Shown: piece by piece, positions 32,591 to 44,480 of the stretch | How the letters are laid out: each line of letters starts with the position of its first letter | Position numbering within the stretch: the stretch's first letter is position 1 | Source: Chloranthus sessilifolius | Taxonomy: Eukaryota > Streptophyta > Magnoliopsida > Chloranthales > Chloranthaceae | Assembly (NCBI GenBank): GCA_021018995.1 | Contig: CM037590.1 | Coordinates: 102,673,097-102,737,096, forward strand | Direction of reading: 5' to 3' | DNA: 64,000 nt | Program-made: the position numbers and the translations under genes | The notes under the pieces: generated by a model | Seen by the model: only the letters and a program-made list of their open reading frames with translations | The model's database searches: none | Told to the model about the DNA's origin: nothing

Positions 32591-34111
32591 GGGTATGCCA
32601 ATGGATAGTTAATGTTAATGCAGCCATTTTAATAGAAATTGGGAAAATAAAGTAATTTCTCACCTGATTTTTGAAATAGAGGAAATTAAAAACTTTTTAA
32701 GACCGAAATGTGTTGCAGTTCTAACATCTTTCATAAAGTAAATGTCAAGAGTTTTCAAAAAACTTGCATTTAGTGAACTTGAAAAGAGAGAAAAATGTGA
32801 GGATATCCCCTAGAAAATGAGATGAAAGGCCATACCCAGTGAGATTTGAGCCTGAAAAAAATTTCTTTCAGGAGTGTTTTGACAATTTTTTCTACTCTAA
32901 GGACTGATTGGATATAGTTTTGCTCCCTAGAAGTTAGGCAAATCCAAGTTGAAACAGCATGACAGCATTCATAACATTGAGGACATGAAGTAAGGCCATC
33001 CTCTGGACTGTTTCAGCTTAAATTTTCCCACCTTTGAACTGCCCTTGATACACACCATTTGGGCCTTGAAAATCCTAGCTTTTCTTTGTTAAAAACTAAA
33101 AAATTTGAACCCAAAACCCCTTGACCTGTTTCAGTTCACCCTCAATCTGAGAAATCAGGAATTAGAAGGAGAAGTGAGGTTAGAGGTGCAAGGTTTGATG
33201 TTTGATTGAAAGAGAAGAAGGAACACTTGGTGACATTGTGGCATTCCAGCCCATAAAAAGAAAATTGGAGAAAAATATAAAAAAGCATACAAAAAGAAAA
33301 GAAAAAAAAAATAGAAAAGCAAAACAAAAGAATGAGAAAGATAAGCCATTTCATTGGAGATTTTGAAAAAGAAGAAAAGAAGCTTGCCACCTTGGCTCTG
33401 AAAATTCAAAAAGGAAGATGGAATTGTGTTGAAATGAAGGTTGTAAAATTGCAAATCACCTATTGCTTTATTGATTTCTCAATTTTGAATCCCATTCTAC
33501 CCTTTTATTCTTTATAAACCTCACCCATAAGCCACATTACAACCAATAAAAAGTCCTTACAGATCTGAAATGAAATGAGCTGTCATGTGGAGATGAGGGT
33601 TGTAACTGCTCTTGAGTTGTGTGAAATGATACACCCTTCTATTCTATTTTGAGTGATTGCCCTGGTGAGCTTTGGGTCTGAAATTAGATTGGTTGGGGGC
33701 ATTATCAAAACATAATTCTCAATTTAATGGAAAGCTTTGCATTAATTTTCATACAAAATGTCTTAACATGAGCTGATTAATTGTGAAGGAATTACAGCAG
33801 AATTTTGGTTTTAAACTGATTTTTTTTTTGTTTAGAATCCTCTAAAAATTGAATGAACAAGATGTGGAATGAATTTTATTTTGCTTGAATTTTGTTTTTA
33901 ATATGCTGCATTGATATTAACTGAGTCATTGGAGAAGTTTGTGGGCACCTTTACTGAAAACCCTCAGGAGACTTCACTCCTCCACTAGGGATCACCTAGT
34001 GGTTTAAAAGGCTTGATGCATATGCTAAATGCATCTGTGCTCCCTACAAAAGTGGCATTTTTCATTTTCAATAATTGTTTTTACTTTCTCCTTTGCTCAG
34101 GGACTAGCAAA

Positions 34112-34128
34112 GCTTAGGTTTGGGGGTA
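34112..34128 (+). other. A2 terminal polypurine tract
   Basis: TTAGGTTTGGGGGTA lies immediately before the LTR start TGTTAAG at 34129. It corresponds to the A3 tract at 48570-48584. Confidence 0.8.
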
Positions 34129-36263
34129 TGTTAAGCAGTGAAAAATACCATTTTTCACCTCCTAACCTGACCTTTGATGGATCCTTGAGCTGACTAATAA
34201 GGTATTTTAAGTATGTTTTGTAGATAAGCAGTAAATTGCAGTCGTAGTGCAGACATCCATCTAAAAAGGCCAAAGAAGCAACCTACTACTCAACTTGTGC
34301 TCAAACAACCCAAAGGCCAGCCAATCAAAAGTCCACAGAGTTTTAGAAGTTCATGAGAAGGTCATGGGCCCAACTGGGTGAGCTTGGGACTAAGTGTAGT
34401 TACAAGGAATGAAGATTGAACCCACCTAAAGGCTGCTGAGGGTTGAGAAAATGAAGAACAGCACACCAAAGATGTGTGCTAGCTGTGGAAGCACAAAGCA
34501 AAACCTGTCAAGAGGTTCTAATGCTCAAAGGTCAAGATATCGAGAGGTTCCATGAAGCTGTTGTGAGGTTCTGGAAGCATAGGCCAACCTGTCGAGAGGC
34601 ACTGAGTTGAAAATATGAAGATCTTGCGAGGTTCCAGTACGTATCGAGAGGTTGGATGTACAGTTGTGGATCCTGTCGAGAGGATACCTAGAGGTGCATG
34701 GGAAGTCGAGAGGTTCCAGATACTTATCGCAAGGTTCAACTGAACCTAGCGAGCAGTGTGTGGCAACTTGTCAACAACTTACCTGAAGCTACGCCCATTC
34801 TCACGAGGATCGAAGCAACCTATCGAGCACTTAAATGGAACTGTATAACTACTCGACAGGATGCTTTATAACCTGTCAAGAGGATAAATGCAATTAGGAT
34901 AGCAGATAAGATTTTGGTTGTCAATCCTGTCAATGAGTTCACTAGAACCTGTCGAGAAGTCAAGCAGCTTATCGAGAGCCTTCAGCAACCTGTCAACCAG
35001 TTCATAGAACCTGTTGAGATGTCTCCAAACCTGTCGAAAGCCACTTCAATCCTGTCGATGAGAACACTAAGCTGATTCAGAACCTGTCGAGAGGTTCCCT
35101 GAACCTCTCGATAGTCGAATTAGGAACTTCTTAGTTCCTTTCACAATAGTTGCCAACTTCAGAATTCTTTGCACGAGTTCGAAGCTGTGTTAATGACCCT
35201 TGAGGGTATTTTTAGAATACCACTGATCACGAATGGGAACCCTAACTGCATCATATGGTCCTACCTGTTTTGGACCAATGGGGAAAGAGCTTCTAAAAGA
35301 GAAATCAGCCACATCAGCATCCCAGAATAATAGAATTATTCTCTTGGGCTCTGATTGGCTGAAACAGATCTGAGAAGAGAGAAGAGTATAAAAGCTTGAA
35401 GAATTTACAGAGCTAACATCCAAAAATTGGGAGAACTAGAGCCAAATCCGATCTCCATCCTCCCTCCAAAAAAATTCCCTCTCTCTCTCTTCCTTCTTCC
35501 CCCATTCTCCTCTTAGCCAATTATGGTTGGCTAACCCTCTTTGGTAGCTAGGGTGAGGTTGAGAGCTATAAATTGAGAGGTTCAACGCTTTATAGGAGGA
35601 TTAGGTATTACACAGATTGCAGATCTAATATCCCTGTGGATGCCTGAGCTTGTAGCCTTGCATCCACAACATCTACAATGGTTTAATTGTTCTAATTAAG
35701 ATCCCTGAATTGGAACAATCTCAGGGATGATCTGTGACCATTCGAGTGGACAGATCATAGCCTTAGGATTGCTTCAATTCTCTGGTTGAGAGTGGATTCT
35801 TATACCTTGCATCTGAGCTTGTAGTCAGATGAAGGATTGTTGCAAATTAATTCCCTGCACTGCCTTTGAACCAAATAATTTTCAGTAAAGACCAAATTCC
35901 CTAGCTGTTATTCTCCACCTGATTTTTAATCTTTTCTCCATTTTCCTTGAACTCTATGTTTAATCAAATCTGGATCGTTTGCATTTGATTTTTTATAATT
36001 TTTAGTGACAATCCTAGAAACCTCTCTTTCCTGTATTGATTTAGTCGAATTTAGGATAGAGTGCCAGATCTGTTATAGATCTAGAGATTTACCATAGTTT
36101 AAATCATATTTCCCTGTAGACATACCCTAACTTACCTATTAAAACTTGCTATAATAGCCCTATTTCTTGCAAGACTGCTTGCTTACCTTGATTCCTCATC
36201 TCTGTGATGTTGCCTTTTAATTGGCTATTTTAACTATTTAATAATTGTAAGGTGAGCAAGACA
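34129..36263 (+). repeat. A2 3' LTR (2135 bp)
   Basis: It starts TGTTAAGCAG and ends GAGCAAGACA. An array of TCGAGAGGTT-type motifs runs from 34495 to 35120, a TATA box lies at 35387-35394, and downstream are single copies of the U5 modules found in A3 (near 35640 and 35728). The first 50 bases match the other Athila LTRs, but the body has diverged, so A2 belongs to a different family. Confidence 0.85.
35387..35394 (+). promoter_or_regulatory. A2 LTR TATA box
   Basis: TATAAAAG in the context AGAAGAGTATAAAAGC, placed downstream of the motif array and before the U5-like modules, as in the other Athila LTRs. Confidence 0.55.
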
Positions 36264-39200
36264 ATAAAACCATGCACTGAAATAGTAGTACATGGCTAGA
36301 CACAGGCTGAAATAATAGCTCGGTGACTCAAGTCCCAACGTAGGGAGACTATATACTAAAACAATAGTATATAGTCAAACTGCAGACTGAAATAATAGTC
36401 TAGCATTTCAGACCCCTTTACCCTAACGTGGGACCATATACTAAAACAATAGTATATGGTTGGACACGAGCTGAAACAATAACTCTGTGGCTCAGGCCCC
36501 ATGACCCTAACGTGGGAACCATACACTAAAATAATAGTACATGGCTGAACACAGGCTGAAACAATAACTCTGTGGCTCAGATCCCAACATAGGGAGACTA
36601 TATACTAAAATAATAGTATATAGTCGAAATGCAAACTGAAACAATAGTCTGGCGTTTCAAACCCCCTGACCCTGACTTGGGAACCATACACTAAAACAAT
36701 AGTACATGGCTGAACACAGGCTAAAATAATAGCTCTGTGGCTCAGATCTCGACGTAGGAAGACTATATACTGCAATAATATTATGTAGTCGAAATACAGG
36801 CTGAAACAATAGTCTGGCATTTCAAACCCGACCCGAACCCAGAAAACCTCGAATTACAGGCCTAAAACCACGCACGTAATTCGATTGCACGTAGAACCAC
36901 AAGCATGCAATCAGTCCCCTTTTTAGACCAACCTTCCTTTCCTAGACCACCTTGAGACTCAATCACAAGCCCACCACGGCACGCGGGATTGGATTGAGTG
37001 CCCCACCACTAGCGCAAAATTGCCCGACCTAGTCTTACTGCCCTTGACCCCTAAGCGTCCTCGATTAAACGCTTCAAATGAGACGCTTAATCGGATTGCG
37101 CACTCCACACAAGGCACGCAATTAGTCGTAATATTATTAGAACTAGGAAACTCGCTGAGCAAGTCAGCCGGTCGCTCACTGAGTCGGTGACCGACTCAAA
37201 GCGAATAAGCGCCAGCTAATCGGCATGCAATTCGATTAAATGCCTAAAACAGGGCATGTAATTGAAAATTAAGCGCACCCCATAGAGCGTGCAATTAATA
37301 AAATACCTATAAAAAGACCTCTCCATTATGACCCAAACCCTGGCCCCCACAACTTTAAGATTCGAGTTTCGAGTTCTTCATCTCCAAGCTTAGGATTCCA
37401 AGATTTCTCTCTGCAGCCTAGGCCGTAGGTATAATTTACTTTCTAGTTTTAATTTCTGATTTTAGATCTTAGGCTCTGATTTCTAGTCCTAGGTTTTTAG
37501 TTTCTAATCTCTAGTTCTAGGTTTTTAGTTTCTAATATCTAGTCCTAGTCTTTATTTCTTATATTTAAAACTTAGGTTTTAATTATTAATTCCTATTTTC
37601 AGTCTCAGACCGCAATACCTCCTTTTAATCCTTGGTTCTGGTTCTTAGTTTTTAGCATCAGTCTTTAACTCTATTATCTAATTTTCAGTCTTAAAACTTA
37701 GTTTTTATCTCGATACCTTAATTTTCAGTCTTAATATTAATCTCTGGTTCCAGTTCTCAGTTTTATGGGACCAGTCTTTAATCCTACAGTCTGATTTTTT
37801 TTATTTCGACTCCGATTTTAGTCCTTAGATTTTTAGTCTTTCATTTTTATTTCTAATTTCTTATAGTTCTAATCTTTAGATTCTAATTCTTAATCCTTAA
37901 GTTTTAGAATCCAGCCCTTAGAAAATCCCTGCTCAAATCCTTAGTCTGGAGCCAACTAGGTCTCCTCAACCTTTTCTCAATTGTCAATTCCATCATTTTT
38001 ATGTATATTTTGAGGTATCAAATAAAGTCCAATGAAGGCAAAATTGATCACGTTGGAAATCTTATCGAAGTAGCTTTCCAACGAGCCAAAAAATGCACAA
38101 TTCTGACAAGTATCGAACATGTTATGTTTAGTTTTCGACTACTGCGCAAAAAGTGATGTTTTTCAAAACTCCTAGTAAAATTAGGATTAGTATCTTTATT
38201 ATATTATTTTAGAAAATAGGATTTATGGTAAAAGCCTATAAATAAAACCTTTACACCCCTAGCCATCGATATACATAATTTTCCTCCACACAATTTTCCT
38301 CTAAAAGCCTATAACTAAAACCTTTACCCCCCTAGCCATCGATATACACAATTTTCCTCCAAACAATTTTCCTCTATACATATTTCCCCTATACAATTTC
38401 CCTCTACATGATTTAGATGATTCTTCAGGTAATTCGTTAGTCCTTAATTTTCTGGTTCTAGTTCTTAGGTTCTAGAACTAGTTCCCTTTTTTTATATCAT
38501 ATTCTAGTTCTAGATTTAGGTTCTAGAACCAGTCTTTTAATTTTTCGGCCCTAGTTCCTAGGTTCTAGAATTGGTCCTTAATCTTACGGTCCAAATTCTC
38601 CTAATTTCGATCCCGATTTTGGTCCTTAGATTTTAGCTTTAGTCTTAATTTTTTATAATTCTAAATCCTAAAATTTGCTTTATAACTTCAGTACTTAATT
38701 CTTTTTTTGTCCTAAAAAATTTTAACCCTTAAATACTAATCATTAATCTTTCACAAAAAAATACTACTTTATAATTCAAATTTAGTCTCTCTCAATTTTA
38801 GCCACCCGATTTGCCCAAGTGAGCTTACGGAGGGTACTCGGGAACGGGGCCGATCCTCCTTAGCATAGCGGGCCCAAAACCCTTTTTTTTTAATTAATTC
38901 AATTTCTAATTAAAATTAGGATATTTAAAATAATTAGACTTCTAGTAAGATTAGGAGACTTAATTAATTAGATTTCTAATAGGATTAAGATCAATTAGAC
39001 ACCCCGTAGGATTAGGAGACCAAGTTAAATCAGAATCCCAACAGGAATAGGAAAACCAAACTAGTTAGACTAAAGGCAACCCAAAGCTACTAACGTTCGC
39101 CGGCGGACGATTCAGTAAAGGAGTTCAACCTGCAAGCCCCTACTCCCCCTTAAAGTGTGATCAGTGACGTATTGCAGCATTGATAAATATCCGCAGCTGG

Positions 39201-39370
39201 CGATCACATCTTTTCAGGTACTCTACATTTAGAATTCGCCTCTTTAATTTTAGTATTTAATATTTCCTAATTTATTACTCCATCACCACCATCGCCAGAG
39301 TCTACTCGAGACAGAACTGGACCACTGATTCCGTGGACCAAAAGGAACCCAAAAAAAGTGCGTACCAATA
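36264..39370 (+). repeat. G2 3' LTR, missing about its first 155 bases
   Basis: It is homologous to 21130-24202 of the 5' LTR. The hairpin array spans 36271-36830, with perfect 11-bp stems at 36346-36375 and 36598-36627. The TATA box is at 37308-37315. A 73-base tandem duplication near 38229-38375 is absent from the 5' LTR. It ends CGTACCAATA. Confidence 0.9.
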
Positions 39371-39375
39371 TTGTA

Positions 39376-39676
39376 GTGCTCGCGCGCGTCAATTGCAAAG
39401 TCAGCCACGCAACCCATATGCGCGAGCTGCATTCAAACTTTGCGAGTAACCACGTGCTGTAATTCAACCTGAGGAGCTACATATCAGTATAGCAAGTTGC
39501 ACACATTTGAACTTCGTGAAGCTCAGAGCTTATCCACACGAGCTACAGAGTCTAGGCACTTCAGCCTCGCGAGAGCCTTTTAACTGCATTCCATCCACGC
39601 GAGATGTTGTTCTGAGCCTAGCGAGCAACATTAAGCTGCTACATTTACAACCTCGCGAGCTACAAATGAAGCACAT
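39376..39676 (+). repeat. A3 5' LTR, second fragment
   Basis: It matches the 3' LTR at 49060-49384, with one short gap (a phrase present at 49340-49366 is absent). It is bounded by G2 on the left and A4 on the right, and is rich in CTCGCGA-type motifs. Confidence 0.9.
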
Positions 39677-42196
39677 TGTTAAGACCTGAAAAGTACCACT
39701 TTTCACCCCTTAACTTAACCTTTGATTAGACCCATAGCCACCTAATAAGTCCTTGTAAAGTGTTTTATCTAGGTAATAACCAACAGTGAAATAAGGCCAG
39801 GAATCCTGCTAGAGACCCTATTTTGGCACCAAAAGTCCCTTAGAAGGATGGACTCTGAATCAAGATCTGAAATGAGCCTCGCGCTATCCAGCTGAGCTTC
39901 CCAAGACTCTACAATAACTTCTCGCGCAGATGATTGATTGAAGATCTTCAGAAACATAAACTTGCACAGCTCTCGCGAAGCTCAAGAGTAGAACACATCG
40001 CGCAGTCTTGCGCAGTTCAAAGCAGACCTCTCTCAACCTCGCGTAGTCCGCTCTGAAAGGCTAAGGAGAGAGAGCTTCAGGAGACCCCTCGCGTAGCTGT
40101 CGCGCAGTGGCAGCGGGATGCAATTATCAGAAGAGAACTTCTCGCGCCATTCAAGAAGAATGCATCCTTGCGAAGGCAAAGCCACCCTCGCGAAGATCAG
40201 TTAAGACATAGAACCTCATGCAGTTCAGAACTCATTAAAGCCTCACGAGGTAACTCGTGAAGTCCAGTGAAGAGGAGTGCTCACGAAGTTCTCGCGCTAT
40301 TCAAATCTATCCTCGCTAAGATCAACCTCGCAACTGCTTAAGCTCCAACCTCGGGACATCTGAGGCTCTGATGTCTACTCAACCTCGCGACTGCCTGAAG
40401 AGCAAACCAAGCCAACCTCGCGAAGGCTGAAGCTTTAATTTCAAATCATCCTAGCGAAGAGCAGAAGCTACCATGCGACAAGTCTGGGGAACAATGGCTA
40501 CCTAGCGAAGCTCTGAACCTCAAACTTCCATCTCTTCAGTAGAGGACTTTCTGGGAATTTCCAGCAATTAGGGCACGCACTCCCATGCTCCAATCTCCGT
40601 GCATGCACCCCAAGGCATCGAAGGATCACTATTCGGCCACATGGCATTGTTAAAATTAGGGTTTCCTAACCCTAATGCACCGCCACACCACTGCTATAAA
40701 TACCCACACTTAGCTTGGGTTTAGGAGCTTAGACTTTCTTCTCTTTCTACATCCTAGAATAGCTGGGAACACGTCTCATTTCTTGGAGACTTGATCTGAG
40801 ATCGTTTTGTTTTTCTTTTTTGTAGTGTAAGTAGTTTTCTTTTTCTTTTTCCTTCTCTCCATAGTCCAGCACTTGCTGGCTATGTCTTTGTATTCATTTT
40901 GAACTAGATTAATGGAAGTTCTGTAATAGGATCTGTGCTTTGTGGGATTTATGTTTTAATGTGAGATGCTCTGTGCACGGCTGCTGCCTTGTGATCCGCC
41001 ATTGCTTTGGCTGTGATTCAAAGCAATGGAGGAATGTTTCTAAGGGCCATTCAGATCCAAGTGACCTGTGTGTCTGGGCTATCATGGTCCTATACAGCCT
41101 TAGCCCCACCACAGGACCCACTAGATCTGAAATCCCCATGGGAGCTTGAGCTGGTAGCCTTAGGACCATGGTGGTAGCAGCGATATTCTTGTTTTGTCCT
41201 GAGCTCCGTGAGGAGGATAGCCTCTAGGATAGTCTGTGACCATTCAAGTGGATAGATTATAGCCTTAGGGTGATTCTAATCTACCAATCCAAGATGGATC
41301 CTTCTTCTTTACACCTGAGCTTATAGAAGCCTGGTGGGAGATTGTACAGAGGCAGACTCCCCTATATTGGTATAGATCCACCATCAGATGTTGGATCTGA
41401 TCTGGTTATAGAGATTGTAGGCTTGTGACTGGACCATTATAGCCTCACTCAACCAATGGACAGCTAGATCGATGGTTGTACTCAATCGCTTGCTGGTTCT
41501 ATGTGTCTGGGCTATCATGGTCCTATACAGCCTTAGCCCCACACATAGAGCTTTAGAGGTTGAGGTTCCCTATGGATTCTTGAGCTAGTAGCCTGAATGA
41601 AATAGTGCCTGCAATGATTAACTTGTTATGTTTTGACCCATCCCTGGATTGTGGTTCCCCTATGGGATAGTCTGTGACCATTTGAGTGGACAAGTTATAA
41701 CCTTAAGGGTGGAATCATGGCAGAGTGATGGGTTAGATCCTTTCTCCTCAGTGGTGATAATGTATCCATTGGACAGGATTTCTATAATATCATATCTGAA
41801 TCTGAGTTACAAAACTCCTCTGATCTGGGCTCAATAACATACTTCTCACCCTTTTATATTTATTTTTCACACTCCATCCATCCTCTCAACCCTTTCTATA
41901 GTTTAGACATTAGAATACTTAGAATAAGTGACCTTAAACTCCCCTCCTTTTAGGACTGCTAGATCTGTAGTCAGATCTGGAGAGACTACTAGAGATGGCC
42001 CCTTTGGAGCTGTAGATCACCTTTCCCTGTGGGACAAATTCTTACTTATCAAAACTTGCTACAATGGACCCTGTATGTTGCAGGTCTAGGATTTCTTAGT
42101 TGTGCTGATTCCATCCCCTATTTTATTCTTTCTTGATTTTTAAATAACTTTTACCACAACCAATAAAGCAAGCACACACTCAGAATTCCGCCAACA
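39677..42196 (+). mobile_element. A4: Athila-type solo LTR (2520 bp)
   Basis: It starts TGTTAAGACCTG and ends CGCCAACA. A perfect CACAT duplication flanks it (39672-39676 and 42197-42201). The start and TATA region match the A1 LTR, so A1 and A4 are the same or sister families. The TATA box TATAAATA is at 40695-40702. The upstream half (39880-40510) is dense in CTCGCGA-type motifs, and U5 modules occur near 41230, 41340 and 41667. No internal region is left, so it formed by LTR-LTR recombination. Confidence 0.93.
40695..40702 (+). promoter_or_regulatory. A4 LTR TATA box
   Basis: TATAAATA in CTGCTATAAATACCC, at the junction between the CG-motif array and the U5-like modules. The equivalent in A1 is at 7701-7710. 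Confidence 0.6.
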
Positions 42197-42201
42197 CACA
42201 T

Positions 42202-43955
42202 TTCAGCTCAGCGAGAGCCTACAGAATGCACACCTGAAGGCACTCCAACTGCGCGAAGCTCAGGCCCCCAACTTTCAAAAGCCACACTTCTATGTTCAAG
42301 GACTTTCTGGGTATTTCACATCTTCTAGGGCACACTTTCCAATGTCCCACACATCCCAAAGCATTCAAGGGCCACAAATGGGCCATGAAGGCAGCTCCAA
42401 ATCTCCTCACTTCTGATTGGTTGTGCACATTAGGGCAGCAAGGATTGCTTATAAATATGTTGTTTTCTATTTTGTAAAGTAGCCAGGATAGTTGGCTCCA
42501 TTTTACGGTTCATTTTAGGGTTTCTTTTAGTTTTAGTTTTCTTTTCTCTTTCCCCCTTTCTTCTTACCCTAGCACAGCAGTAATGTTGAGCTAGGTTCTT
42601 TGTAATAGTTAGGTTTATTTTTAGTATTGCAATGGGTTTTGTATAAGCATTGAGAGCAGTTCTGGGGTTTGCACAGGCTACTGCCTTGAGGCAGATCATT
42701 GTAAGTTTCTTTTGTTCAATGAAATGCTATTTTTAATGTTCCATTAAATATGTATTTTTCTGTGTTTTTCATAGGTTTTTATGGGTTTGATGCCCCTATG
42801 GTTGCCTGAGCTTGTAGCCTTGTAACCATGGTGGCAACAACAGTTTTACTATTCTGTCTCATCATTGAATGAAAAAGATAGCCTCTAGGATAGTCTGTGA
42901 CCATTTGAGTGGACAAACTATAACCTTAAGGAAGGTATTCCTCACAGATCTAAGATGGATTCTTCCTCTCTGCACTTGAGCTTGTAGCCTTGTGAGAGAT
43001 TATGCAGAGCCAAACTCTCCTCTGTTTTGCATCACCATTATCAAAGTTTAGGTCTGAGTTTTGTAGAGATTGCAGACTTGTGAGTTGGGTTGGGTCATTG
43101 CAGCCTTTTGTTGCAATGACCAGCTGAGTTTAAGTCCTCATTCAACCTAGGATTTCAGGTGGTTTCCACTTGGTTTCCTAGATCTATTTTCTCCTATGAA
43201 TGCATGAGCTTGTAGCCTTGCAAACATAGTGTCTGCAATGGTTTTTATGTGTTAATTTAATTCATTGAATAGAGGAAATCTATTGGATAGTCTGTGGCCA
43301 TTCAAGTGGACAAATTATAGCCTTAAGATCAATCTATTCTCTTGGGTTAGGTCAGATTTCTAAGTTAATCAATGAGATTTGACCATCTCTATTGGATAGT
43401 CTGTGGCCATTTAAGTGGATAGATTATAGCCTTAAGAGCAGTCTAAATGGCATGGGTTGATTTGGATTCTTATACCTTGCACTTGTGCTTGTAGCCAAGT
43501 GAAGGACTGCTGCATTTCTATTTCTAGTTCTGAGTTGCATAACTGATTTAACCTTAGCTGTCTACTTCTTCATCATTTTATGTTATTTTCTCACACTACA
43601 TCCATCCTCTTTTTCCCTTTCTTTTAGTTGTAGCTTATTTCTGTCTCTAGTTTTATTTTCTTTTATTTTTGCGACACCTAAACTTCCTCTCTTTACCCTT
43701 TAGGTTTAGAGTTGCCAGATCTGTAGCTAGATATGGAGGTTACTATATGACCCTCCTAGTTTTAGATCAATACTCTCTGTGGGACAAACTCTTACTTTAA
43801 AACTTGCTACAGCAGCCTTGGATCTTGCAGGACTGCGATTTGGTTTGGTGCTTTTGTGTCTTCCATCTTAGATTTTATTTTATTTTATTCTATTTTAATT
43901 CTTTTTCTCCATCTATTTTCAAACTAATAAAAACAACACAATTAACTAACCAACA
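42202..43955 (+). repeat. A3 5' LTR, third fragment with promoter and U5 modules
   Basis: It matches 49385-51133. A TATA box TATAAATA lies at 42450-42457. Downstream, two module types alternate: a 43-base module (GGATAGTCTGTGACCATT...) at 42888, 43285 and 43394, and a TGAGCTTGTAGCCTTG module at about 42805, 42978, 43203 and 43486. It ends AACTAACCAACA. Over about 160 bases around the TATA box I counted 10 differences from the 3' LTR by eye. Confidence 0.9.
42450..42457 (+). promoter_or_regulatory. A3 5' LTR TATA box
   Basis: TATAAATA; the 3' LTR has TATAAGTA at 49632-49639. The surrounding 100 bases are conserved between the two LTRs. Confidence 0.6.
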
Positions 43956-43961
43956 AGTTTT

Positions 43962-43979
43962 TGGCACCGCTGCCGGGGA
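43962..43979 (+). other. A3 primer binding site, complementary to tRNA-Asp
   Basis: TGGCACCGCTGCCGGGGA starts six bases after the LTR end. It differs from the plant tRNA-Asp complement at two positions and shares one of those with A1. Confidence 0.9.
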
Positions 43980-44480
43980 GTATTGATCTAAGTATAGCAA
44001 CTAAGTTGAGTCTAATTTTTACTCTTCTTCTGTATTTTCTGTTTTAGGATTCTTGTGTCTTAGTTATGTCTAAGTAGTTTTTAGTTTTATTCATTATAGA
44101 TTTAGTGTTTGAATAAATGCCAGTTGCATTTTTCTATGATTTTGTTTAGTTTCTCTATTTATTTTCTGTTTTTAGGACTTTTTATTGTCTTAGGTATGTG
44201 TGAATAAGATACAGCTGTCATCATTATAGTTTGCATTTAGTTTCTATTTTTACGTGTTTAGTGTGCTGATATTTTGGATTTTTGCAGGATTGGAGCAGCA
44301 ATAAATAGGAGAGCTTGGCTACAGCTGGGGCATTCCTGCATCAGTTTGCATCTTTATCTCACCTATTTTTATTTCAATTCTATTGTCTTTTCATTTCTGT
44401 AGTCTTTATTTTTCAGTAGTTGTGTAATTAGTAATTTTATTTGTCTATTTGTTGTAAGTTACCCCCTTGTCCAGCTGCGT
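43980..44480 (+). other. A3 leader, no gene seen
   Basis: AT-rich untranslated leader between the primer site and gag. No open frame or clear repeat is supported. Confidence 0.5.

Larger units (their letters stand above)
32351..34128 (+). other. A2 3' non-coding region
   Basis: It matches 46900-48584 of A3 over much of its length, including the palindrome and polypurine run at its start and the AAAGCTTTGC/GATCACCTAG segments near its end. A-rich runs occur at 33240-33330. No coding frame is supported. Confidence 0.75.
27878..36263 (+). mobile_element. A2: 5'-truncated Athila-type element
   Basis: The element begins in mid-integrase and runs through a motif-rich spacer, an env-position frame, a 3' non-coding region, a polypurine tract and a 3' LTR (34129-36263). 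The 5' LTR, primer site, gag, protease and RT are missing. The right end abuts G2 LTR sequence, so A2 had inserted about 155 bases into the G2 3' LTR. A later deletion then removed its left half together with G2 internal sequence. Confidence 0.88.
20975..39370 (+). mobile_element. G2: Tat-like element with hairpin-array LTRs, inserted in the A3 LTR
   Basis: The 5' LTR is 20975-24202, primer site 24206, gag to 25732 and the repeat frame to 27678. The internal region is then interrupted by A2 (27878-36263), and the 3' LTR resumes at 36264 and ends at 39370. The 3' LTR lacks about its first 155 bases. No protease, RT or integrase is present, either because of the deletion that came with A2 or because the family is non-autonomous. 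The flanks GCGCA (20970-20974) and TTGTA (39371-39375) are a plausible decayed target duplication. Confidence 0.88.

Noticed and set aside
36264..36270. A2 target duplication ATAAA after its 3' LTR
   Set aside because: The left end of A2 is deleted, so the partner cannot be checked.
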